Below are positions 44,032 to 56,215 of a stretch of DNA of 64,000 nucleotides, one piece after another. The notes beneath the pieces were generated by a model that was not told where the DNA came from, searched no databases, and worked only from the letters and a program-made list of their open reading frames with translations. Each line of letters begins with the position of its first letter. Within the stretch, counting starts at the first letter, position 1. The stretch spans positions 123,291,462 to 123,355,461 of the forward strand of contig CM051455.1 of NCBI GenBank assembly GCA_028274465.1, read 5' to 3'. The DNA is from Plantago ovata (lineage: Eukaryota > Streptophyta > Magnoliopsida > Lamiales > Plantaginaceae). Both the position numbers and the translations under genes were made by a program.

Positions 44032-45186
44032 TGATGAACCGAAGTTTGTCAGACTCAATTAATCAAATAAATTTGTTTTTAGGCAAAGGCAATTCACAAC
44101 TACAACGAAAACCAAGGTACGTAGTGTAGAAGTAAAATAACCTCGAGTGTCGATCTCTAAGGACTATATCTAGCTTTATCTAATTTAACTTAAATTATAA
44201 ACTCAACAAACGACTTAGCACAAATTTTCTTATCAATAATAATGGAAGTTGGCGATAGTATGATCATTCAAAGCATCAGGTTAATAATCATGCATGAAGT
44301 ACTTGAACGTTTGCATAGAAATCTAAGATCATGAATTGTCCAATGTGTTCAATTCAATTCAACACTACGAAGATAGAGGGCTTAGATAGGTCAAATAAAT
44401 AAAGCAATAAGTCAAGTCTGAATCGCGTTGCAGCCAATCATGCATAATTAAGAACCCTAGCTAAGAAATCACATACTATCACCAACGATAGATTTAGCTA
44501 CTCATAGATACATTGCAATCAACAAGAATCAAAGCAAGATTGAATGAAAACATGTTGAAAGAAATAAATAAAAGTAGAAAAATCGTGAGATGCAATGTTA
44601 CCGACGAAGGTTGTCAATCTCCGAAGAATTGCTAACTCACAAGCAAGAATTGATAAACAACGAGGTCCAATTGATCTGCTTAATCCTCCAAATTGATAAG
44701 AAAAAGAGTCTCCTATGCTAAGAATTCCCAGAACAGGCTCTGGAGAATTTGTCTCTCAAAATAATGTGAAAATGTATGAAAAACATAGAGAATGGAGCAA
44801 CTATATATAATGTTGTCGGAAGACGTGGGGCGAACCGCCTGGGAGCTCCAGATCTAATTCAGCGAGATTTTAGTCTTCTTTTCCTTTTCGGACTCGGATT
44901 TTGCCTTCTAGTGACCTTTAAGCCTCGAAACTCGTCCCCTAGGCCTCAAATCTCATCCGGAACCTTCTAGATACTCCACGAATGTCCTCGAAACACCAAA
45001 ACCTCGTCTACTTCATCAATATTGCCCATAAAAACACGTTTTTCACCTAAAACCTGAAAAATGCAAAGAAAAGGGAAACATGACACTATTCTAATAAAAT
45101 GCACTAAAATATAAGCTAAATTAACCTAGAGGATAGCTAAATTGGTGAAAAAGACTCGAATAAAAGTGTAAAATACACGTTCATCA
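44032..45186 (-). repeat. 3' LTR of the inner Athila-like element
   Basis: It is 1155 bp and, in element orientation, starts TGATGAACGTGTATT and ends GGTTCATCA. It has one GGGGCG-AAC-CGCCTGG unit near 44826-44842 where the other LTR has three. Confidence 0.9.
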
Positions 45187-47009
45187 AACTTCCCAAACCG
45201 AACCTTTGCTTGTCCTCAAGCAACTAAGCTAGACTCTAATGCAAAATACCAATGCAACACACAAAATGGAGTCTCATGCCAAATGAAATGAACTAATCTA
45301 TTGATTCTATCAAAAACTTATGAACAATGACCATACAAATCATAACATGGATATTGGTTGAAGAATGCCTCGATTGACTCATACACATTCACATATGCAC
45401 TATGTTAAACAAGATACTCTCTCGTAACATTCTCTACCTGGACCTAGTCAGTGACGACGTAATGAAACATGTTAAAATACAAATGGTTGTCCCGTGCCTA
45501 TGAAACTGAGGACTTACTGCTGTTCACCAAGTTAAGACTTTCCCTCAAAGAGATCGAACCAATACTGGCTCTCATCAAACGAAGGAGGGTTCCCTAAAAG
45601 TTCACACTCCCCTATTCTACCCATCTCTCAAACAAAGTCATAAACTAATCACCACTTCTTGAATGGCAGGACGAGGGTGGTCTAGAACAGATGACACTCA
45701 AACAATCAAAAGACAAAAATTACAACTCGATTACGGGCATTACAAGAATTGAAAAACGAGACAAACACTTTGCTAAACTGCTTTTTGGCTTTCTTTGGAC
45801 CCTTTTTTTGCTTGTTTGGGGTCTCTTTTTTTTCCCCTTTTTTTTTCTTTTCCATGTTTTTTTTTCTTTTTCCTGGGATTTTTTTTTTTTTTTTTTTATA
45901 TATATATATATATATAGCCAGCAGTAGCACAACGAAAAAGAAATTACAATGACTCACAAAAGACCTCCCCAAACCTATTCGAAAGAATAGGTTGAAGCAC
46001 AAACTTTACGAAAAAGGAAAACAAACTCATAACACTCAAAAATCGAAAAACAAGTCTAATGATAGCGTAACCCCCTCCCCAAACCTATTCGAAAGAATAG
46101 GTTGTAAACAAAGGATCACACAATCTCACACTACCTCCTTCCTAGGCATTTAGCAATCTCAAAGCAAGGTGAAGAATTATTTCCTCTTAGGTACATAATT
46201 ACTCGGGAAAACAACCACAAGATCCTAACATGCATCATCCTAATATAAAGGCCTTCGTGAACCGCAGTAGAGAAAACACCACTAAGTGATGTCGAGACTA
46301 CCAAGCTTAACTAAGTGCAAACATAAATGTGACAAGCCAAGCGAGAAAAACCTCAAACAAATATAACCAGTTAATCTACCCAATAAAAAAGTTCAAAAAA
46401 TTTGGCAATAAACTCCACACAAAAACATGCAAAACTATACTAGGATGAATGTATTGTATGCAACTAAGTTACTAGGAAAGCGATAAACGTGCAAATGTTA
46501 ATGCAAACAAAAGGTTTCACGAGTAATCATAAGCAAAACAAGTATAGAAATACCCAGCAATAACCCCCCCCAAACCTGAACGTCGTCGCTCGTCCCGAAC
46601 GTCGAAAGTGAATTATAAGGTGAAAGATATCTTGTATATGTAACCTATATTACTCAATCAAACTCGTGAGAAACCAAAATAGGTGACAAAAGAGGTGAAA
46701 AGATCAATAATTTAACATAATAGGGTAAAAATTGGGGTTCCGGACGAAATTCAGGAGGTTCGGATCTCTGGACGCCCGGGGCTAACCGCCCCGGGTGCGG
46801 GGCGATCCTCCTGGGGCGTCCAGAACGCCCCAGGCGGCCTGGCAACGCCAGGCGAATCGACATGGGGGGCGGTTCGCCTGGCGCCTCCAGACCCGTGGAG
46901 ACGTCTATTTTTCCCCCAAAATGTCAAATTATCATCTTAAAACCCTTTTTATCACCAAAAATATACGTAAAAATAAAATACAATGATATGCTCAAAACGA
47001 CAAAACACA
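45187..47009 (-). other. 3' non-coding region of the inner Athila-like element
   Basis: It contains the PPT (45187-45204, GGTTCGGTTTGGGAAGTT on the minus strand), a long purine run on the RNA strand (45777-45895) beside TATATA repeats, two AACCTATTC-GAAA-GAATAGGTT hairpins (45972-45993 and 46082-46103) each beside a CTCCCC tract, a CCCCCCCCAAACC tract near 46563 and a GC-rich hairpin cluster (46775-46860). No envelope-like ORF is present. Confidence 0.75.
46775..46860. repeat. GC-rich hairpin cluster
   Basis: Arms CCCGGGGC/GCCCCGGG enclose TAACC (46775-46795), arms CCTGGGGCG/CGCCCCAGG enclose TCCAGAA (46810-46834) and arms GCCTGGC/GCCAGGC enclose AAC (46837-46853). It relates to the LTR units at 50411-50473. 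Confidence 0.8.
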
Positions 47010-48786
47010 CTAACCTTCAGTAGAGGCGGAAAGTGTAAGCTCAAGATGATCAACCTCCCTTTGATCACTAGAAATCTCGAAGTATGGCTTCACTCGTTGA
47101 CCATTCACCTTGAAAGTATTGCCCGTCATCGGATCAAAGAGTTCTACAGCTCCATGGGGAGAAACTTTGATAATTTCGTATGGTCCGTCCCAACGAGTAC
47201 GGAGCTTTACAGGAAATAGTCGAAGGCGAGAATTAAATACCAAAGCTTTTTGCCCAGGAATCAGTTCCTTACATACTACCACGATCATGATACTTCTTGG
47301 TACGTTCTTTGTAGATCTTGGCATTTCATAAGCACCTAGGCGTAATTCATCAAGCTCATCGAGTTGCAACAACCGTTCTTCGCCAGCTTTTCCCATATCA
47401 AGATTGAGTGCTTTGATAGCCCAATACGCCTTGTGTTCCAATTCTACGGGAAGATGGCATGCTTTCCCATACACAAGTCTGTACGGAGTGGTTCCAATTA
47501 CCGTCTTGTAGCTAGTCCTTTATGCCCAAAGCGCATCATTCAATTTTCCTGCCCAATCTTTCCTGCTAGGCTTCACTACTCGCTCGAGAATCTTCTTAAT
47601 TTGATGGTTGCTAACTTCAACTTGGCCCGAAGTCTGTGGATGATATGGCGTAGCAACACTATGGTGGACACCGTATTTCTTAAGAAGAGAGGCAAAGGTT
47701 CTATTGAAGAAGTGCGAACCTCCATCACTAATGATTGTCCTAGGACACCCAAATCTAGAGAATATCACATCCTTCAAAAACTTCATAACAACCGCGGCGT
47801 CATTCGTTTTTGTGGGAATTGCCTCCACCCACTTAGTTACATAATCCACCGCAACAAGAATGTATCCATAACCTCCACTTGATGGAAATGGTCCCATGAA
47901 ATCAATGCCCCATACGTCGAAAGGTTCGACCACTAGATTCCCTTGAAGGGGCATTTCGTCTTTCTTGCCAATATTACCACCTCGTTGACATGGGTCGCAA
48001 TTTTTCACAAAAGTCCGAGCATCTCGGTGCACTGTTGGCCAGAAAAATCCTGCTTGCAGTACTTTGCGAGCTGTTTTTATGCCACTATAGTGTCCACCAC
48101 AATGAAGCTCATGGCAATGACTCAACACACTTTGTTGCTCTTCTTGCGGCACGCATCTCCTCAGAATCCCATCAGCTTCTTCTTTGAAAAGATGCGGATC
48201 ATCCCATATGAAAGACCTGCAACGCTTGGCAAGAGCTCTCCTATCGGAGGCTGAAAAATTAGTTGGGCAAATACCCATAGCCAAATAGTTCACAATATCA
48301 GCATACCATGGCTCTTCATTAACCTTCATCAAGTGTTCATCGTGGAGATCCTCATTAATAGGAATCGAATCAACAGGGATATTTGGTATTCTAGACAAAT
48401 GATCAGCTACCAAATTCTCCTTACCAGCTCTATCCACTATGGTCAAATCAAAATCTTGTAGCAATAAGACCCAACGGATTAATCTAGGCTTAGAATCTTG
48501 CTTAGCTATTAAATGTCTCACAGCAGCATGATCGGTGGATATTCATTGGATGACCAATCAAATAAGACCTAAACTTTTGTAAAGTAAAAACAACAGCTAA
48601 AAATTCCTTTTCAGTAGTTGTATAATTAACTTGAGCGGAGTCTAGAGTCTTACTAACATAATAAATCACACGATACTGCTTATCAACCTTTTGGCATAAA
48701 ACAACACCCATAGCAAAATTCGAAGCATCACACATAATCTCAAAAGGAAGATTCCAATCTGGTGGCACAACAATGGGAGTAGAAAC
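47010..48786 (-). pseudogene. RNase H and integrase of the inner Athila-like element
   Basis: The RNase H part (about 48520-48786) has VVPPDWNLPFEIMCDASNFAMGVVL and YTTTEKEFLAVVFTLQKFR, with a frame break near 48530. Integrase follows with the H-H-C-C zinc domain ([13 protein letters not shown]...CDPCQRGG) and a DDE core: Asp in GIDFMGPF, Asp in IISDGGSHF and Glu in SGQVEVSN. One TAA at 47520-47522, inside an ALWAYRT-type motif, interrupts a frame that otherwise runs to TAG at 47010-47012. The C-terminal part has [19 protein letters not shown] and [21 protein letters not shown], which are typical of Athila. RT is missing upstream. Confidence 0.9.
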
Positions 48787-49640
48787 TGATAGTGTATATG
48801 TCCTAGAGACAGTCCTTACTAAGGGCATGGTGCCCTTATAGAGGGCATATATGTACTATTACACAGGTCAACGTAATATAATATATGTTTGTTGCATTTT
48901 ACTATTGAGTATCGCTTTCATATTTATATTACACCAGGCTGCAGCATGTCATATCTTTATTACTGTCTGTATTGATATTAAACATGTCCCCTCGGATAGA
49001 TGACTGATCACACATATAGTGGGAGCTATGTGAGTTATCATCTATCCCAAACTCTCCCTAGTCGAGGTTCATCTCGGATGTGGGGGTCTGAATGAACCAG
49101 ACAAGACTAGTATGCGTGGAGGTTATACTTGTTGGAGCAAGTGTGAGCCGATCCCACAGCCACGGAACGGATTGTTGGACAATCGAGAAACGTTCCCATA
49201 ACTGCGCATAGTTGTTCGAAGAAGCTTTATCGAACAATGGAAGTACCCACCGGACACTCCCATCGATGTATACTCTACACCGAAGTGTCTATGGGAACCG
49301 GTAAGTTGTCGAAGTGATGCCATTCGTCCTTTGCACTTACAGGACTTTATCATCACATTTGGTTCCCCATATCCTTGGTGGACCCGTCGATGTCAGCTCT
49401 GAATAAGCAGCTGACCTAAGACACGATCCAGGATTATGGCTAAATACAAATGGGGGTGATAAGTGATTCTGTGAAGGATTCATCTCTCAAGTGTAGCACA
49501 GGAGAGTACTGCTCATAGTCTGCATAGTTGTGTTGGTAAAGTCACTAGCCAGTGCAAATGATATATTATGATGGTCATAAGTATATCTTAAACAAGCAAC
49601 TCCCTGAGACGCCCGTGGATGTATTATTGGGATAGACACT
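48787..49640 (+). repeat. Truncated Copia-1-type LTR
   Basis: It begins TGATAGTGTATATGTCC, the LTR start seen inverted at 29710, and follows that LTR for 854 bp to GGGATAGACACT, where it meets the other element's LTR. The remaining 1.25 kb of the LTR is absent. The junction shares ACT with both partners. Confidence 0.87.
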
Positions 49641-50815
49641 CAATTAATCAAATAAATTTGTTTTTAGCCAAAGGCAATTCACAACTACAACGAAAACCAA
49701 GGTACGTAGTGTAGAAGTAAAATAACCTCGAGTGTCGATCTCTAAGGACTATATCTTGCTTTATCTAATTTAACTTAAATTATAAACTCAACAAACGACT
49801 TAGCAAAGATTTTCTTATCAATGATAATGGAAGTTGGCGATAGTATGATCATTCAAAGCATCAGGTTAATAATCATGCATGAAGTACTTGAACGTTTGCA
49901 TAGAAATCTAAGATCATGAATTGTCCAATGTGTTCCGTTCAATTCAACACTACGAAGATAGAGGGATTAGATAGATCAAAGAAATAAAGCAATAAGTCAA
50001 GTCCGAATCGCGTTACAGCCAATCATGCATAATTAAGAACCCTAGCTAAGAAATCACATACTATCACCAACGATAGATTTAGCTACTCATAGATAGATTG
50101 CAATCAACAAGAATCAAAGAAAGATTGAATGAAAACATGTTGAAAGAAATAAATAAAAGTAGAAAAATCGTGAGATACAATGTTACCGACGAAGGTTATC
50201 AATCTCCGAAGAATTGCTAACTCACAAGCAAGAATTGATAAACAACGAGGTCCAATTACTATGCTTAATCCTCCAAATTGATAAGAAAAAGAGTCTCCTA
50301 TTCTAAGAATTTCCAGAACAGGCTCTGGAGAAATCGTCTCTCAAAATAATGTGAAAAGGTATGAAAAACTTAGAGAATGGAGCAACTATATATAATGTTG
50401 TCGGAAGACGTGGGGCGAAGCGCCCCAGACGCATGGGGCGAACCGCCCCACATCCCGGGCGAACCGCCTGGGAGCTCCAGATCTAATTTAGCGAGATTTT
50501 CGTCTTCTTTTCCTTTTCGGACTCGGATTTTGCCTTCTAGTGACCTTTAAGCCTTGAAACTCGTCCCCTAGGCCTCAAATCTCATCCGGAACCTTCTAGA
50601 TACTCCACGAATGTCCTCGAAACACCAAAACCTCGTCTACTTCATCAATATTGCCCATAAAAACACGTTTTTCACCTAAAACCTGAAAAATGCAAAGAAA
50701 AGGGAAACGTGACACTATTCTAATAAAATGCACTAAAATATAAGCTAAATTAACCTAGAGGATAGCTAAATTGGTGAAAAATACTCGAATGAAAGTGTAC
50801 AATACACGTTCATCA
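49641..50815 (-). repeat. 5' LTR (inner end lost) of the inner Athila-like element
   Basis: It aligns with 44032-45186 from CAATTAATC to the GTTCATCA end, so only the last twenty-odd bases next to the PBS are lost. Three palindrome units are present: TGGGGCG-AAG-CGCCCCA (50411-50427), TGGGGCG-AAC-CGCCCCA (50434-50450) and a nine-pair unit around AAC (50453-50473). Confidence 0.9.
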
Positions 50816-50820
50816 GTAAT
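50816..50820. repeat. Target-site duplication GTAAT (right)
   Basis: It matches 44027-44031 exactly. Confidence 0.9.
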
Positions 50821-52990
50821 CTTAAGAAAACATGCAATAGCAAGAAGTAAGCGAATAGATTCAATTCTAGCAACATGCGCAAAGGTTTCATCATAGTCTA
50901 CCCCTTCAACCTGTGTGTAGCTTTGAGCTACTAATCTAGCCTTGTTTCTAACAGCCACCCCACTTTCATTAGTTTTATTTTTGAAAATCCACTTAGTACC
51001 TATCACATTAGTATTGGAAGGTCTAGGCACTAATTCCCAAACATCAAGTTTTTGAAACTGATTAAGTTCATCTTGCATAGCACATATCCAAAGATTATCA
51101 GTAAGAGCTTCCTTAACATTCTTAGGTTCAAGTGCAGAAATATAGCAAGTAATGCGTACCTTGGCATGTGACTCATCATTACAACAAGCACATGTCATTA
51201 CCATGTTGTCTTTAAGTCCAACAAGCTTCCTATAATCGACATGAGGCTTGTCACGAAGTGACCTGGTAGAAGAAGTACCATCAGTAGTACTTTCTTTGGA
51301 CTTCTTTCTCAAACTTGTGCTAGGCGTACCATCAGTAGTAGCCTCTTCTTCTTGATCATCATCAGAGTCAGCATTGTGATCACTATCAGGTGCATCATGG
51401 TCAGCAGGAGTATCAGGAACAGTCTGTGGTGTTGGTAGTTCAACTGCTGGAGCAACAGGTTCTGCAGTAGACACAGGGGTTGGGATAGGTGTTGGGTCAA
51501 CCTCTTTATCAACCCCGATGGATTCTGCAACTGCAGTCTTCTCAACTGAAACCTGTGGAGATCCATAAGGCAACTGTACTATGTCCAATGTACCTGCTTC
51601 ATCTTTTCTTCCAGTTATACCAAGAGAAGCATCAAACGTAACATTAACAGACTCTTGAATAGTTTTAGTCCTTAGATCATACACTCTAAAGGCATGACTA
51701 TTGTCAGAGTAGCCAAGAAAAACCGCTTTATCACTCTTAGCATCCAACTTAGACAACTGATCTCTATCATTAAGAATATAGCAGACACAACCAAAGACAT
51801 GAAAGTACTTCAAGTTAGGTTTCTTGCCTTTTAAAATCTCATAAGGTGTCATAGTGGTTCCAGGTCGCAAGTAGACCCTATTGATAATATGGCATGCAGT
51901 GTTGAAAGCTTCACCCCAAAAACGTTTTGCAATACTCATGGAACTAAGCATAACCCTACCCATCTCTTGTAAAGTCCTATTATTTCTTTCCGCAATCCCA
52001 TTTTGTTGGGGAGTTTTGGGAGCAGAATACTCATGGAAGATTCCTTCTTTATTACAAAAAATTGAAAAAGATGAATTTTCAAATTCTCTTCCATGGTCAG
52101 ACCTAATTCTTTTGACAGACGAGTTATACATGTTCTTGACTCTAGCATGCAAAGTAGTGAAGGCATCAAAGGTTTGTGACTTATCTTTTAAAAACGAGAC
52201 CCACGTGAATCTAGAAAAGTCATCAACAATCACATACACATATTTCTTACCACCAATAGTACAGACTTCCATTGGACCCATCAAATCCATATGCATGAGT
52301 TCAAAGCAAGAAGACGTACCAGAGGGTTGAGCACTAGGTTGAGCAACAGTATGGGCAACCCTTGTCTGTTTACCTCTCAAATAGTCTCCACACACAATCT
52401 TACCAGATTGAAACAACTTAGGAACACCATTGACTGCTCCCAATTTTGAAAGTTTGTCCATGTTTCGATAGTTCACATGACCAAGCTTTTGATGCCAAAG
52501 AGTGGCTTCCTCTATCTTGACCTGATTGCACAATAAGTGTGTTCCAGTCGAATAGCAATTGTCACCTGATCTATGACCTGTCATAACACATTGGTTTGCA
52601 GCATTGTATACAGCACAGGTACTCTTGTCAAACTTGACACTATGGTTAGCATCACATAATTGACTAACACTTATAAGATTATCCTTTAGTCCATCGACAA
52701 GATACACATCTTGAAGAGATGGAAAACCTGGAATATTAAGTTCACCAATGCCAAGAAATTTCCCTTTGGAGCCACCACCATAAGTGACTAAACCAGATTC
52801 CCTAGCAATAAAATTGGTTAGAAAATCTTGTGTTCCAGTCATATGACGAGAACACCCACTATCAAAGTACCATGTACCTGCAAGGTCAGTATCAACAACA
52901 GCTAGAACAACATTGCATGTAAGAGAAGGATCTTGTGGATTATCAGTAGATGAACTAGATGATTCTGTTGAAGGGGGGTTGACTGGGGGT
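50821..52990 (-). pseudogene. Copia-2 protease, integrase and RT N-terminal half
   Basis: The protease motif DSGCSRHMTG lies just before 52842. GAG-pre-integrase has WHQKLGH but reads VCGDYLRGK, so the second Cys of its C-x2-C is Tyr. The integrase triad is Asp in HMDLMGPM, Asp in RSDHGREF and Glu in NGIAERNNRT. The variable linker is Pro/Thr/Asp-rich. RT starts with WELVPRPSNTNVIGTKWIFKNKTNE and stops at AIACFLKIT where the Athila-like element is inserted. The frame 50821-52842 is unbroken, unusually good for this region. A frameshift lies near 52850-52980. Confidence 0.92.
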
Positions 52991-54798
52991 TGGGCAACTC
53001 TACAGGCAACTCCTCTTTATTATCTTGTTTCTTCTTAAAAGTTTTATAACGACGGCAGTAAGGTTTGATATGACCTTCATCGGAACAAAAACTGCAGTCA
53101 TAAACCTTTTTCTTTTTAGAAGAAGTCTCACTAGTAGCCTTATCCGTGGTTCCTTTACGCCTTGGGCTTGGGTTCCTTAGACTCGGTTACTTGTGGTTTT
53201 ACAAACTTAGGACCTTCAGGAAAATATGAATCAGAAGTTCTTTCTTTCAAAGGATAACCTGGACCAGTGGTACCAATGTTACCAAGACCTAAACATGCAT
53301 CTAGCTTAAGAGAAGAATCAGTAAATCTTGCAAGTATACGCTCAGATTTAGCGAGTTTCTCACTTACAGTGTGAAGGGAAACATCCCTTTTTGTGACAAC
53401 AACTTCAAGGCTAGTAATTACCTCTTTCATGCTGGAATTCTCCTTGGACAATGCATCGATTGCTTTCTTTTGCTGGATGCAAATAGCTAGAAGCTTATCA
53501 TACATGTTATGAATCTCAGCCAGAGCTTCTTCTTCTGAGATTTGATCTTCTACATCATTGACATCCTCTTCCCCTGCATCAGAACTAACAGAACTATGTA
53601 GACAAAAAATATCATGTGAGTTATCAGATACCTGAGAGGGTGTTGAGGCCGGGATTGTGTCAACCTCTGGTGCAACCTCTTCAAGCGACTCACAAATTAC
53701 AGCTCTTAGTGCTATAACATCTATTTCTTGTTCTGCTTCTTCAGGTTCCGCATCTTCTTTTTCATCGTCTGAGTCAGTCGTAACCCAGTTCACCTTCAAA
53801 CCCTTTTGTCTCCTAAAATTAGAGCATTCATTCTTATAGTGGCCCCATCCTTTACACTATCTACATTGGATAGAGTTACGATCTCTAGAGTTTGAGTTGG
53901 AAGATGTGGAAAAGTCTTTCTTGTGGGAAGAGCTGGAGTAACTACCTTTGGGGGGATATTTGGATGTGGAGCTTTCAGACTTGTAGTTTTGTTTGGCATA
54001 GTTATACTTAGACAGTTTCTTAAGCAAGGCATGAGACTTTTGAATGATATAGGCTTTGGAATGTTCAGGGTCAAAATCATTGATATCTATCTCCTTATCG
54101 CTAGCTATGTCAGAAACTTTAAAACCATTGGATTTTCTACCATAGTTTTCTTCCGGAGATTGGAGATGAAGTTCATAATTTTTCATGATGTTCATTAGGG
54201 AGTCTAAGCTCATCGTTGCCAAATTACGACTTTCTTCAATAACAGATATCTTGATATTGAACCTAGGAGGTAGGGATCTAAGGGATTTATTTACTAGGAC
54301 TTTTCTAGCCATGGGTTCACCAAGGTTATGAGATTCATTAGCAATATCCAAAATTTTAGTAAAATAGGTACCTATATCCTCATCTTCCTCCATGCGCAAT
54401 AGTTCAAACCTGCTTTGTAAAAGTCTAACCCTGGTTGCTTTCACGGTCGTGTCACCTTCACAGTGGCTTTGAAGAGTCTCCCAGGCTGCTTGAGCATTAG
54501 CACAATTCTGCACAAGTTTAAACATATGCACATCGATCCAAGAAAAAATAACATTGAGAGATTTTTCATTGTTAGTAGCATTAGTTTTCTCCTCATTGGT
54601 ATAATCTTTGAAATCCTTAGGCAGAACGTCATTGTTCTTGTCCTTTTCCTTAATGGGAGGCACATAAGCTACTTCACAAGCTCTCCAAACACTTGCATCC
54701 AAAGACTTAAGATATGTCCGCAATCTTAATTGCCAATAACCATAGTTAGCTCCATCAAGTACGGGTAACCTTCCAAGGTTAGGATTGGCTGAATCCAT
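52991..54798 (-). pseudogene. Copia-2 gag with two zinc knuckles (broken)
   Basis: The frame starts MDSANPNLGRLPVLDGANYGYWQLRLRTYLKSLD at 54798, with the UBN2-like copia gag domain in about the first 230 residues. A TAG at 53857-53859 falls inside the first zinc knuckle, between its two leading Cys (CR*CKGWGHYKNEC). The same frame then continues through an acidic, coiled-coil region to a TAA at 53155. A second knuckle, CSFCSDEGHIKPYC, is encoded at about 53060-53105 in another frame. Two knuckles and a long coiled-coil tail fit the SIRE lineage. Confidence 0.88.
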
Positions 54799-54837
54799 CG
54801 TATGTACCTAAAACAATTACTTTAAGAAAAGTAACTA

Positions 54838-54849
54838 GCTCTGATACCA
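54838..54849 (-). other. Copia-2 primer binding site
   Basis: The reverse complement is TGGTATCAGAGC, two bases from the LTR, initiator tRNA-Met type. It sits 40 bp before the gag ATG, a very short leader compared with Copia-1. Confidence 0.92.
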
Positions 54850-54851
54850 AT

Positions 54852-55682
54852 TGAAAGAATTTAGGATCAGTATAACTTGCTTTAGATACAAAATACCTCA
54901 GCCAATAACGTAGATTGACTACGGGGTTCAGTGAACACCTACGTCAACCTGCAGATTAATAAACACAGATAATATATATATAAAATAAAGCACAACAAAA
55001 TATAAAGAAGAACCTGTGTTTGAAACTTTCCAAGCAGCTTTTGTAAGCTTGTTTGAATGCCCAGTCAAGGCAGAAAATCAACTAGAAAAGATCTTGTTCG
55101 TACAACGTTGTATACTCTCAATATCTATCCTAGAAAAACAACACTAGTCACCTATAAGATGATATAGAAACCAATCTATCTATTCTACCTTCAATACGTT
55201 GTTAGAGAAGTCTAGAATATAAACTAGTGTAAAAGACACAACGAACTAAAACAATAAAACTATATAACTCTGAAACTCGATCGCCTTTGCTCTCTGTGTC
55301 GTACCGTTCTGTTTGTCGATGCCATGCTTTATATAGAGGTGAAAGCCTAGATCAACTTTGATAAGGAAACGCGCTTGAGTGAATCTGGACATGTCACTGT
55401 AATAGTCTTCTGGTAGGAATCGACTTCCTCTTCTAAGACTCCTTCTCCTTCTATGACATGAATTCCTTTATGAGTCCTTTTTCGACTAAGTCTTCTTCCA
55501 TCTTTAGCCTTTTTGTAATTCGACAATTCCCGTGTATAAATCAACTTCCTGCACAAGACAACCAACTACAGATATGGAATAGTTATTGTGTTAGAATAGG
55601 TGAAACTATATAAAAGTGACTAAGTGCTCTATTTCCAGAACTTAGGGGTTGAGTAACCTATAGGTGAATCCCTATGTCAACA
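54852..55682 (-). repeat. 5' LTR of Copia-2
   Basis: In element orientation it starts TGTTGACATAGGG and ends AAATTCTTTCA, about 831 bp. A TATATAAA box lies at 55328-55335. The outer boundary rests on TG...CA ends and typical LTR start sequence only, because the partner LTR is not in the window. Confidence 0.7.
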
Positions 55683-55975
55683 CCCTAGAAACAGTGAGAC
55701 TTACACATAGCTATCCACATGGTGCTAAGGGTTTCTCCTTTTTCCTGAAACTAGCCATCTTACATGTTGTCCTTAATAAAGAAGGCTCCATCCTCCATGC
55801 CAATAAGCGTGATGAATACTAGGTTAATTAACTAGAAATCATCATATACCACAGGAATTCAAGATAGGGAAACAGAGAAAACAGAAAGATACTTATACTA
55901 CGTATGCCATGCCTTATTAGATCAAACAAAAATAAGAAAGAGATACTACAAATTATGACATATCAGAAAACCAAT

Positions 55976-56215
55976 CTACCTACCTAACATATAAAACATA
56001 AGTATAGCTAGACAGAGAAAACAAAACAAGAATGTAGGATCTTGAATCTTGATGTCTAGTAGTATGTATAATCGGGTGCAGATGGTTGTTTTTGATAAGG
56101 GTCGTAGGATATTCGAACAGAACACACCAAGACTTAGAAACACACTTAAATCGTATCGTACTAGTGATTTTATTACCGGCAACCATAGAAATATCACCAA
56201 TTCCTCCGGAAAATA
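55976..56215 (-). pseudogene. F-box gene fragment
   Basis: Two overlapping frames together show PEELVIFLWLPVIKSLVR and then FKCVSKSWCVLFEYP...NNHLHPIIHTTRHQDSRSYILVLFS. This is the start of a plant F-box protein of the FBA type, with a frameshift within the F-box. F-box proteins present substrates to SCF ubiquitin ligases through SKP1. Only the first 75 or so codons are present. Confidence 0.65.

Larger units (their letters stand above)
44032..50815 (-). mobile_element. Rearranged Athila-like gypsy element within Copia-2
   Basis: Its LTRs are at 44032-45186 and 49641-50815, flanked by GTAAT. Retained are part of RNase H, integrase and a 1.8-kb 3' region. Gag, protease, RT, the PBS and the inner end of the 5' LTR are missing and are replaced by a Copia-1-type LTR piece (48787-49640). 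The likely history is a copia insertion in pol followed by a large deletion. Confidence 0.88.

Noticed and set aside
45691-46002. Lys-rich and Phe-rich ORFs on both strands
   Set aside because: They are low-complexity translation of the T/A-rich purine run and TATATA repeat, with no domain.
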